From Actinomycetes bacterium (lineage in GTDB: Bacteria; Actinomycetota; Acidimicrobiia; Acidimicrobiales; Palsa-688), in the NCBI GenBank assembly GCA_021808425.1, contig JAKBBS010000099.1, forward strand, positions 1 to 12,133: a DNA stretch of 12,133 nucleotides, written 5' to 3'. The position numbers and the translations under genes are program-made. The notes beneath the pieces were generated by a model, which searched no databases, had not been told where the DNA came from, and saw nothing but the letters and a program-made list of their open reading frames with translations. Positions 6,057 through 12,009 of this stretch are shown piece after piece. Every line of letters starts with the position of its first letter. The first letter of the stretch is position 1.

Positions 6057-7654
6057 GCAAGCGCTACCAGTTCGATGAGGTCGTCGCTCCAGCGATCCTC
6101 CACTCCTTCGGGCATCGTTATGACCTTGCCCGGCGCCAGCTCCGAGACGAACGCGGCGTCGTGGCTGACAACGATCATCGCGCCCGGCCACGCCGACAAC
6201 GCCGAGCCGATTGCGTCACGCGACGGCGGATCGAGGTTGTTGGTAGGTTCGTCGAGGAGCAGCAGGTTGTGGCGGCCCGCTACGAGCTGCGCTAGAGCCA
6301 GCTTCGTCTTCTCCCCTCCCGACAGCGTGCCCGCATCCTGAAACGCGACGTCTCCGACCAGACCGAACATGCCGAGGAGGGCTCTAAGCTCGGGCTCCGG
6401 TGCGTCAGACGCCTCCCGCATGTGAGCGAGGACTCCTTTGCCCGCGCGGATACCTTCGTGTTCCTGCGCGTAATAGCCTGCGACCGCCCCGAGACCGAGA
6501 CGCCAAGAGCCGTTCTTCGGGTCGCTGCGACCGGCGAGGATCCGCAGGAGGCTGGTTTTTCCGGCCCCGTTCAAACCCATCACAAGGACGCGCTCGCCTC
6601 GTTCGAGGGCGAATGTGACGTCGTCGAAGATCATCGGACCGCCGTAGGACTGGCCGAGACCTTCTGCTTCCAAGACCACCCTCCCAGCTCGCGGAGGATC
6701 AGGAAAGCGGACCTTGTACTTGCGTTCGCCCCGGCCGACGCCGGTCACGGCCCCAGACGCGAGGCGCTCGGCACGCCGATCCAACGAACGGGCAACGCGC
6801 GCCCGCTTCGCCGTCTGGTGCCTCATCGAGTCCGCCAGGTCGGATAGCCGTTTGATCTCGCTGTGCTGGCGGTCGGCAAGGCGGCGTCGGCGTTCCTCGT
6901 CCGCAGCACGCGATTTGCGGTACTGCGAGTAGGTCCCTTTGTATTCGACCATCTCTCCGTCATCGAGATGCAGAACACGGGTGATCGCCTCGTCGAGCAG
7001 GTCGAGGTCGTGGCTGACAACTAGCAGAGCCCCCCTGAAGTCACGCAGGAAGCCCATCAGCCAGGTCTTGGCATCTCCGTCGAGATGGTTCGTGGGCTCG
7101 TCGAGCATGAGCACGTCTGTTCCGCCGAAGAGGATGCGGGCAAGCTCTACTCGACGGCGCTCGCCACCGGAGAGCACGCCCAGCGGACCGTCGAGGCGGT
7201 CCGAATCAAGCCCGAGCCCGGCTACGAGCTGGCGGACCTCCGACTCGGCCGCGTAGCCGTCGAGGCCGGCGAATCTTTCCTCGGCCTTCGAGAAACGGCC
7301 GATGTTGGCGTCGCTCGGCTCGGCCTCCATGGCCCGTCGGGCGCCCTCCATACGCCTGGCCGCCTCGTCTAGTCCTCTGCCCGACAGAACGTGCTCCATC
7401 GCGGTCAGGTCGGTCAGCTGACTCAGCGCCCTCGGGTCCTGGGTGAGAAACCCGAGCCTGCCTCGTATCGTCGAGCGACCGCCGGCGGGGGGCGCGTCAC
7501 CGGCGATCACCCTGAGCAAGCTGGTCTTTCCGGCACCGTTTCGCCCGACGAGTCCGACCTTGTCCCCGGCACGCACAAGAAAGGAGGCTCCCGACAGGGT
7601 CGCACGTCCTCCTACCTCGACCGTCAGGTCTTTTACCTCCAACACTCCGACCAT
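6053..7654 (-). CDS. ABC-F family ATPase (ribosome-associated, duplicated ATP-binding domains)
   Basis: This is a 533-residue soluble protein with two ATP-binding domains and no membrane helices, the ABC-F layout. The first domain has Walker A GRNGAGKTS (38-46), signature LSGGE (161-165), Walker B LMLDEPTNHLD (182-192) and SHD (214-216). A charged linker with many Arg/Lys follows (about 245-320); it corresponds to the P-site tRNA interaction region of the family. The second domain has Walker A GLNGAGKTS (360-368), LSGGE (444-448), LLLLDEPTNNLD (464-475) and SHD (497-499). Both catalytic glutamates are present. ABC-F proteins act on the ribosome, either in translation control or in resistance to ribosome-targeting antibiotics; which applies here cannot be read from the sequence. 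The ATG at 7654 is the first possible start, with no clear ribosome site. It lies 57 bases after larC and overlaps hisN. Confidence 0.92.
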   Translation of the reverse strand: MVGVLEVKDLTVEVGGRATLSGASFLVRAGDKVGLVGRNGAGKTSLLRVIAGDAPPAGGRSTIRGRLGFLTQDPRALSQLTDLTAMEHVLSGRGLDEAARRMEGARRAMEAEPSDANIGRFSKAEERFAGLDGYAAESEVRQLVAGLGLDSDRLDGPLGVLSGGERRRVELARILFGGTDVLMLDEPTNHLDGDAKTWLMGFLRDFRGALLVVSHDLDLLDEAITRVLHLDDGEMVEYKGTYSQYRKSRAADEERRRRLADRQHSEIKRLSDLADSMRHQTAKRARVARSLDRRAERLASGAVTGVGRGERKYKVRFPDPPRAGRVVLEAEGLGQSYGGPMIFDDVTFALERGERVLVMGLNGAGKTSLLRILAGRSDPKNGSWRLGLGAVAGYYAQEHEGIRAGKGVLAHMREASDAPEPELRALLGMFGLVGDVAFQDAGTLSGGEKTKLALAQLVAGRHNLLLLDEPTNNLDPPSRDAIGSALSAWPGAMIVVSHDAAFVSELAPGKVITMPEGVEDRWSDDLIELVALA

Positions 7655-7711
7655 GATGGCCCAAGCCGGGCGTACTTCGGTACCGGCAGCGTCGGAAAGG
7701 GGCGCCTCGAC

Positions 7712-8959
7712 TCAAATCGAGGTGGTTTCCGGTCCCCCCTGTGTCGCGTGCGCCTCCGCCTCGGCCATGCGTGCCAGCTCACGGACTGGTAGTCCCAACC
7801 GCGCCGCAGCGAGCGCAGCGTCCTCGTACTCTGCCTTCATGCGGTGCGGGCCGACCTTGACCCGCACGGCGAAGCCTCGAACGTCGACTGTGACAAAGGT
7901 CCTGGTGGACGGCCAGCGATGCCAAGTCGACGCTCGCACACCGAGAGTGCCGGTTTCACGCGAAAGGGCCGCTCTCAAGGCGTCGACCTTGGATGGATCG
8001 CACAACACCGTCACGACATGAGCCGGCCGGCCCTTCTTGCCGACAACCGACGTTGTCCAGGTATCGAGAGCACCTCGCCCTAGAAGGGCGGCTGCTGTCG
8101 CGGCCAGGACTTCGCCTGTCACATCGTCGACGGTCGCCTCCAGCACGATCAAAGGCTGCGATCCTTGAAGGACTGAACTGCCTCCGACCGCCGCCTGCCC
8201 GACGACAACCTGCGCTGCGTTGGGGAGCCCGTCGATGTCCTTGCTCCCCGCCCCGAAGCCGGTTGAGCTGACAGCCATATGAGGCATTGGTCCCCATCTC
8301 CCAGACAGGCTGGTGAGCAACGCTGCCCCGGTGGGCGTCGTCAACTCCATCTGTATAGCCGTCCCGTAGGTTGGCGCCCCGGCATAGGCGAAGAGCTCGA
8401 CCACCGCTGGGGCCGGCACGGGTAGCAGCCCGTGGGCAGTGGAGACCATGCCGGATCCTTGGGCGACCGGCGCGGCGCACACCTCGTCGACGCCGAGAAC
8501 CTCCAACGCGACGCAGGTTCCTACGATGTCGATGATCGCGTCGAGGGAACCGACCTCGTGGAAGTGGACTTCGTCGAGGGGTACGCCGTGGCGGCGAGCC
8601 TCTACCCGTCCAAGGCGCTCGAAGGCGGCAAGGGAGCGCTCCCGGGCCCGGGTCGGAAGATTTGCCTCCGCCAGGATCGAGACGATCGTGGCGTAGGTGC
8701 GCTCGGCGGGATCGTCGTCGACGAGCACCTCCACGTGGGTGCATGCCACACCGGCGCGAAGGACCCTCCGGGCTTGGATTCTCCAGCCCCGCAGCGCGAG
8801 TCCCGCGAGGATGCGCTCGACTTCGCCGAGGTCCGCCCCAGCGTCTACGAGGGCACCCAACGCCATGTTGCCGGCGATTCCGGCGAAGCAGTTCCACCAC
8901 GCGACCGTCGTCGGTGCAGTGGTGGCGACGGGCTCGGTGGTAAAGGTGCCGGCGGTCAA
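7712..8959 (-). CDS. larC: Nickel-pincer cofactor biosynthesis protein LarC (nickel insertion)
   Basis: LarC is the CTP-dependent enzyme that inserts nickel into the dithiolated pyridinium mononucleotide, the last step of nickel-pincer nucleotide cofactor synthesis. This 415-residue protein shows the family landmarks in order: NCFAGIAGNMALGALVDAG (about 23-41), EVHFHEVGSLDAIIDIVG (about 130-147) with its metal-type histidines, MELTTPTGAALL (about 204-215), LEATVDDVTGEVLA (about 273-286), WTTSVVGKKGRPAHVV and ETGTLGVR. The two halves, made in some lactobacilli by a programmed frameshift (larC1/larC2), form one intact frame here. The TTG at 8959 was chosen because it overlaps the larB stop as TTGA and no other start codon lies before the conserved region. 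Ribosome-site support is weak, so coupling to larB is likely. Confidence 0.92.
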   Translation of the reverse strand: MTAGTFTTEPVATTAPTTVAWWNCFAGIAGNMALGALVDAGADLGEVERILAGLALRGWRIQARRVLRAGVACTHVEVLVDDDPAERTYATIVSILAEANLPTRARERSLAAFERLGRVEARRHGVPLDEVHFHEVGSLDAIIDIVGTCVALEVLGVDEVCAAPVAQGSGMVSTAHGLLPVPAPAVVELFAYAGAPTYGTAIQMELTTPTGAALLTSLSGRWGPMPHMAVSSTGFGAGSKDIDGLPNAAQVVVGQAAVGGSSVLQGSQPLIVLEATVDDVTGEVLAATAAALLGRGALDTWTTSVVGKKGRPAHVVTVLCDPSKVDALRAALSRETGTLGVRASTWHRWPSTRTFVTVDVRGFAVRVKVGPHRMKAEYEDAALAAARLGLPVRELARMAEAEAHATQGGPETTSI

Positions 8960-9696
8960 CGCAACAGCCGCCAGATAGCAAACGCTGCCCCGAACCCGTT
9001 GTCGACTCCGACCACGGTTACCCCTGCAGCGCACGATGAGAGCATGGCCAGTAGGGCTGTCACACCTTCTAGGGACGAGCCGTAGCCGACGCTGGTCGGC
9101 ACCGCAATGACCGGGCAGGCCACAAGGCCGCCGACCACCGAGGAGAGCGCCCCCTCCATGCCTGCCACGACGACGACCGCCGGGGCCCTCTGAAGCTCGG
9201 GCACTCTATCCAAGAGCCTGTGCAGGCCGGCGACGCCCAGGTCCGCCATCCGGCGCGTAGGGACGCCCATGGCTTGAAGGGTCGCGACGCACTCGTCCGC
9301 GACGGGCAGGTCGGCTGTGCCGGCTGTCACTACCGGGACTGGGTCGAGGTCCGCCCGCGGCGGCGTCGGCCGCCACACGACGGTGCTTCCGTGGACCTCT
9401 GAGCCAGCAAACCGGGATGTCACAGCCTCGATCTGCTGATGCGATGCGCGACTGAGCAGAACCGGCCCGTCACCGCTTGTGAGCAACTCGCCGACGATAC
9501 CCGTGCAGTGCTCCGGGCTCTTCCCCGGGCCGTAAACAGCCTCGGGTACGCCTTGTCGCAGCTCACGATGGGTGTCAATCGTGGCGTAGCCCATCTCCGT
9601 GTAGGGCAGCGAGCGCAGGTGCCGGACGACCTCGTCCGCGTCGATCTCTCCGCCTGTCAGGCGGTCCAGGAGTTTACGAATTGCGGCGACGTCCAT
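8956..9696 (-). CDS. larB: Nickel-pincer cofactor biosynthesis protein LarB (NaAD carboxylase/hydrolase)
   Basis: LarB carboxylates the pyridinium ring of nicotinic acid adenine dinucleotide and splits the anhydride, giving the mononucleotide precursor of the nickel-pincer cofactor. The protein has 246 residues, the usual size. The N-terminal part contains VPEAVYGPGKSPEH (about 50-63). The C-terminal part is the PurE-like (AIRC) domain: VTAGTADLPVADE (123-135), VAGMEGALSSVVGGL (177-191), CPVIAVPTSVGYG and the family hallmark SSCAAGVTVVGVDNGFGAA. C222 sits in that hallmark at the position reported for the substrate-linking cysteine. The ATG at 9696 has AGGGG just upstream (AGGATAGGGGAT). The gene starts 20 bases from divergent pheA. 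LarE, which adds the sulfur atoms, is not in the window. Confidence 0.93.
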   Translation of the reverse strand: MDVAAIRKLLDRLTGGEIDADEVVRHLRSLPYTEMGYATIDTHRELRQGVPEAVYGPGKSPEHCTGIVGELLTSGDGPVLLSRASHQQIEAVTSRFAGSEVHGSTVVWRPTPPRADLDPVPVVTAGTADLPVADECVATLQAMGVPTRRMADLGVAGLHRLLDRVPELQRAPAVVVVAGMEGALSSVVGGLVACPVIAVPTSVGYGSSLEGVTALLAMLSSCAAGVTVVGVDNGFGAAFAIWRLLR

Positions 9697-9708
9697 ATCC
9701 CCTATCCT
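9681..9708 (+). promoter_or_regulatory. Candidate promoter of pheA, with leaderless start
   Basis: A -35-like TTGCGG (9681-9686), a 16-base spacer and a -10-like TATCCT (9703-9708, fits TAnnnT) precede the pheA ATG by 8 bases, so transcription would begin at or next to the start codon. No Shine-Dalgarno sequence precedes the ATG, which agrees with a leaderless mRNA. The -35 element lies inside the first codons of divergent larB. This is read by eye only. Confidence 0.45.
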
Positions 9709-9716
9709 GCCCGGCA

Positions 9717-10763
9717 ATGACAGGCATTGTCTCCTCAGACGCAACGGTCGGGTTCCTCGGGCCAAGCGGGACGTTCACCGAGGAAGCACTTCGAAGCGAG
9801 CCCGGGCTCGCGTCGGCCCGCTTGGTAGCCATGCCCTCCTTCTTTCACGTCTTTGAGTCGGTTTCGTCGGGCGAGGTGGACTACGGGTTCGTCGCCATCG
9901 AGAACTCCATCGAGGGGTCGGTGTCCATCACCACCGACCAGCTCGTTTTCGACCGCGACCTGATCATCGTCGGCGAGACGGTGCTACCGGTGACTCAGAA
10001 CTTGCTGGCACCTCCAGGTGTCGGCCTCGATGCGATACGCCGAGTTGTCTCTTTCCCTCACGCGACGGCGCAGTGCAGGACGTGGCTGGCGGAGCACCTA
10101 CCAGACGTCGAAGAGGTCGCGGCGACCTCGACTGCCGAGGCCGTCCGATTGGTCGCTGTTGGAGGACCACAGAGCGAACCTGCGAGAGAGTCGGATGTAG
10201 GCGCAGATCCCCCAGCTCGCGGAGAACGACGTTCCGCTGCAGCCATCGGAACGGCGCTCGCCGGATCCATCTACGGCCTTGACGTACTCGCCAGGGGCAT
10301 CGAGGACAACCCTGACAACATGACGCGCTTCGTGCTCGTCGCCCGCTCCGGCACTCCCATCCCGGCGCCGAGCGGCCACGACAAGACCAGCGTCGTCTGC
10401 TTCCAGTCGTCGGATCATCCGGGGTCTTTGCACGGGATACTCGGCCAGTTCTCGGCGAGGGACCTGAACCTGGTCAAGCTCGAGTCGAGGCCGACAAAGC
10501 AGGGCCTCGGCGAGTACTGCTTTCTGATCGACTTCGAGGGCCACGTCGGCGACGAGATCGTCGCCGACTGCCTTCGGGACCTGCACGCAAGTCTGCGCTC
10601 CCTCAAGTTTCTGGGTTCCTACCCTGCTGCGGGCTACCGCGGGGACGGCATTCGCCGTGCAGCACGTGAGGCGTGGCAGGAGGCGGACCGCTGGATCGAT
10701 GCAATACGCTCTCTAATCGTCTCCGATACCGCGCCGGCCGAACCACAAGAGGGGAACCTTTGA
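9717..10763 (+). CDS. pheA: Prephenate dehydratase (PheA, PDT plus ACT domains)
   Basis: This enzyme converts prephenate to phenylpyruvate in phenylalanine synthesis. The protein has 348 residues with no chorismate mutase domain at the N-terminus, the monofunctional form. The catalytic domain begins with VGFLGPSGTFTEEAL (11-25), has AIENSIEGSV (60-69) and ends at the TRF motif, NMTRFVLV (201-208), whose threonine is needed for catalysis. The ACT regulatory domain follows (about 223-305), with the phenylalanine-binding ESRP motif at 256-259, so feedback inhibition by phenylalanine is expected. Between VRLVAVGG and AAAIGTALAG there is a polar insert of about 20 residues (151-172) that shorter relatives lack; it is probably a surface loop. 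The ATG at 9717 was chosen because the conserved region starts within ten codons and a promoter sits just upstream. The stop overlaps the nitroreductase TTG. Confidence 0.95.
   Translation: MTGIVSSDATVGFLGPSGTFTEEALRSEPGLASARLVAMPSFFHVFESVSSGEVDYGFVAIENSIEGSVSITTDQLVFDRDLIIVGETVLPVTQNLLAPPGVGLDAIRRVVSFPHATAQCRTWLAEHLPDVEEVAATSTAEAVRLVAVGGPQSEPARESDVGADPPARGERRSAAAIGTALAGSIYGLDVLARGIEDNPDNMTRFVLVARSGTPIPAPSGHDKTSVVCFQSSDHPGSLHGILGQFSARDLNLVKLESRPTKQGLGEYCFLIDFEGHVGDEIVADCLRDLHASLRSLKFLGSYPAAGYRGDGIRRAAREAWQEADRWIDAIRSLIVSDTAPAEPQEGNL
10749..10754 (+). promoter_or_regulatory. Ribosome binding site deciding the nitroreductase TTG start
   Basis: GAGGGG lies 5 bases before the TTG at 10760, inside the last codons of pheA. 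It supports that TTG, which overlaps the pheA stop as TTGA, rather than start codons further upstream inside pheA. Confidence 0.7.
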
Positions 10764-11449
10764 CTTACGAACCAGACTTGTCCACCGCTGTACCCTCCTC
10801 GCCGCCGTTCGACCTGGCGGTGACAGACAGGCTCCTTTCGACCACAAGGTCGGTACGCAAGCGCCTCGACCTCGACCGACCGGTGCCCGCCGAGACGCTG
10901 CTCGAGTGCCTGCGCCTCGCGGTGCAAGCCCCGACGGGCAGCAACTCGCAGGGCTGGAGGTGGATCGTGGTGACCGACGCCGACAAGCGCCGGGAGCTTG
11001 CCCGCCTCTACCGCGAGGGAGGCGAAGGTTACCTGAGGGCATCGGCTTCTCAGGCGATGGATCCGCAAACCAAGCGCGTCTACGAGAGCGCTATCCACCT
11101 GACCGAAACCCTCGAGAAGGTTCCGGTGCATGTGGTGCCGTGCATCGAAGGTCGTGCGGAGAGCACTCTCAACGCCATGTCGGCTTCGATCTACGGGTCG
11201 ATCCTGCCCGCAGTGTGGAGCTTCATGCTCGCCCTGCGTTCACGCGGGCTTGGCTCTGCGTGGACGACGCTTCACCTCGTCAAAGAGCGCGAGGCTGCCG
11301 AAGTGCTCGGTATCCCGTACGACTCCGTCACCCAGGTAGCCCTACTTCCCGTCGGATACACCATCGGCACCGACTTCAAACCGGCGTCGCGGCCCCCGGT
11401 GGAGTCCGTCACCTACTGGAACTCATGGGGTGCGAGCGGGGACAGCTGA
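10760..11449 (+). CDS. Nitroreductase family protein (FMN-dependent oxidoreductase)
   Basis: This is a 229-residue flavoprotein of the nitroreductase superfamily, which reduces substrates with NAD(P)H through bound FMN. The FMN-binding start TTRSVRKRLDL is at about 28-38. The conserved QAPTGSNSQGWRW (56-68) contacts the flavin and dimer partner, GSILPAVWSFMLALRSRGLGSAW (146-168) is the central helix and glycine-rich turn, and LLPVGYTIGTDFKPASRPP (195-213) is the typical C-terminal signature. The natural substrate cannot be told. Related proteins reduce nitroaromatics, quinones or more specialised substrates. The TTG start overlaps the pheA stop and has a good ribosome site, so the two genes form one operon; a link to aromatic metabolism is possible but only inferred. 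A GC-rich gap follows. Confidence 0.9.
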   Translation: MTYEPDLSTAVPSSPPFDLAVTDRLLSTTRSVRKRLDLDRPVPAETLLECLRLAVQAPTGSNSQGWRWIVVTDADKRRELARLYREGGEGYLRASASQAMDPQTKRVYESAIHLTETLEKVPVHVVPCIEGRAESTLNAMSASIYGSILPAVWSFMLALRSRGLGSAWTTLHLVKEREAAEVLGIPYDSVTQVALLPVGYTIGTDFKPASRPPVESVTYWNSWGASGDS

Positions 11450-11466
11450 CCGGGCGCCTGGTGCCT

Positions 11467-11496
11467 CGCCCTCCGCCGCTCCGCCCTCCGCCGCCG
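11467..11496. repeat. Two-copy 15-bp GC-rich tandem repeat
   Basis: CGCCCTCCGCCGCTC (11467-11481) is followed directly by CGCCCTCCGCCGCCG (11482-11496); 13 of 15 bases agree. It lies just after the nitroreductase stop. Probably low-complexity slippage DNA. Confidence 0.6.
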
Positions 11497-11530
11497 TGGG
11501 CACCGCCAACGAAACCGTTTTGTACTATAC

Positions 11531-11543
11531 GTCTGATTCAGAC
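11531..11543. repeat. 13-bp perfect palindrome GTCTGATTCAGAC
   Basis: GTCTGA and TCAGAC are exact reverse complements around a single central T. The size and symmetry fit an operator half-site pair for a dimeric regulator. It sits at the border of the AT-rich island, 140 bases before the small cysteine-rich gene and 82 bases after the nitroreductase stop. Function is not known. Confidence 0.5.
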
Positions 11544-11577
11544 CCACCGTTTCTAGCACTTGTCATGATATCTCTAA

Positions 11578-11626
11578 AACGATTGATACTTTATACCGGC
11601 TATAGATGTATAAAGTATCAATCGTT
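11578..11626. repeat. Perfect 19-bp inverted repeat with 11-nt loop, AT-rich
   Basis: The left arm AACGATTGATACTTTATAC (11578-11596) and right arm GTATAAAGTATCAATCGTT (11608-11626) match with no mismatch. The 11-base loop contains the palindrome CTATAG (11600-11605) almost exactly at the centre. The arms are only about a quarter G+C, unlike a normal GC-rich intrinsic terminator. TTTT at 11628-11631 on the right and AAAA at 11576-11579 on the left would give each strand a short T-run, so a bidirectional terminator is possible. Other readings are a cruciform or operator upstream of the next gene, or the ends of a vanished small mobile element. Confidence 0.85.
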
Positions 11627-11647
11627 GTTTTCGATGACTGCCGGACG

Positions 11648-11676
11648 ATGACTCAGCGTGGGCACGTCGGTAAAGT
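11648..11676 (+). promoter_or_regulatory. Candidate promoter of the small Cys/His-rich gene, leaderless
   Basis: A -35-like ATGACT (11648-11653), a 17-base spacer and a -10-like TAAAGT (11671-11676, fits TAnnnT) end 6 bases before the ATG at 11683. That spacing would start the transcript at the ATG. No Shine-Dalgarno sequence is present. The inverted repeat ends 21 bases upstream of the -35 element. Confidence 0.45.
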
Positions 11677-11682
11677 TGTGAA

Positions 11683-11943
11683 ATGGACGACCCTCGCATC
11701 GGAGACAGCCCCACCGAGGACCTTCGATTGCCGAGCGACGACAACCACCCACGATTGCAATCCACGGGTAGGGACGCGCCATTCGCCTCTGGAAGCGCAG
11801 CCGAGAGAGAAGTGGGCGGCGACCCCGCCTGTTGGGCCCGATTACTGTGTCCCGAATGCGGCTCAGTGTCTGAGGGCGGCTATCACCGTCGGGGTTGCTC
11901 TCTGCATCGGGGCGCCCAGCTCGACCGCCTGCGCGAGAACTAG
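11683..11943 (+). CDS. Small protein with a putative zinc-binding Cys/His motif
   Basis: This is an 86-residue frame that I do not recognise as a named family. The first half is polar and probably disordered, rich in Asp, Pro, Ser and Arg. The second half carries a compact metal-binding-like pattern: C50, then C56-P-E-C59-G, then H68, C72 and H75, as in LLCPECGSVSEGGYHRRGC. CPxCG knuckles followed by a spaced C-x2-H are common in zinc ribbons and similar small folds. A well-placed promoter-like sequence right at the ATG supports its being a gene. The start is read as the ATG at 11683. It could act in nucleic-acid or protein binding, but nothing shows this. Chance coding is still possible because the frame is short. 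Confidence 0.55.
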   Translation: MDDPRIGDSPTEDLRLPSDDNHPRLQSTGRDAPFASGSAAEREVGGDPACWARLLCPECGSVSEGGYHRRGCSLHRGAQLDRLREN

Positions 11944-11946
11944 CGA

Positions 11947-11956
11947 CTACCGGTAG
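11947..11956. repeat. 10-bp palindrome CTACCGGTAG after the small gene
   Basis: This is a perfect palindrome three bases after the small gene's stop. It has no loop and no T-run, so it is not a convincing terminator. A second imperfect pair (CTTCAGGAA near 11972 with TTCCTTGAAG near 11996) lies beyond it. Confidence 0.3.
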
Positions 11957-12009
11957 CGGGTGGCGGCTAGCCCTTCAGGAACGGGACGGTCGACATTCCT
12001 TGAAGCTGC

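Larger units (their letters stand above)
11450..11682. other. Intergenic region: GC-rich repeats passing into an AT-rich island with palindromes
   Basis: No convincing gene is seen here. The left third is very GC-rich and holds GGTGCC/GGCACC arms (11460-11465 and 11499-11504) around a tandem repeat; this could form a large stem, but it has no T-run and is a weak terminator candidate. From about 11511 the base composition changes sharply: bases 11571-11640 are about one-third G+C in an otherwise GC-rich window. Two clear inverted repeats lie in this island (listed separately). Short frames through it look like chance. Confidence 0.6.

Noticed and set aside
7655..7711. A promoter or riboswitch in the 57-base gap between larC and the ABC-F gene
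   Set aside because: No -35/-10 pair with proper spacing and no conserved RNA fold could be seen.
11460..11504. GGTGCC/GGCACC arms after the nitroreductase as an intrinsic terminator
   Set aside because: The loop is over 30 bases and there is no T-run right after the second arm.
11606..11956. A 116-codon rightward frame beginning inside the right arm of the inverted repeat
   Set aside because: Its protein is Thr/Arg/Pro-rich without recognisable motifs, and it overlaps in another frame the Cys/His-rich frame that has a promoter at its ATG.
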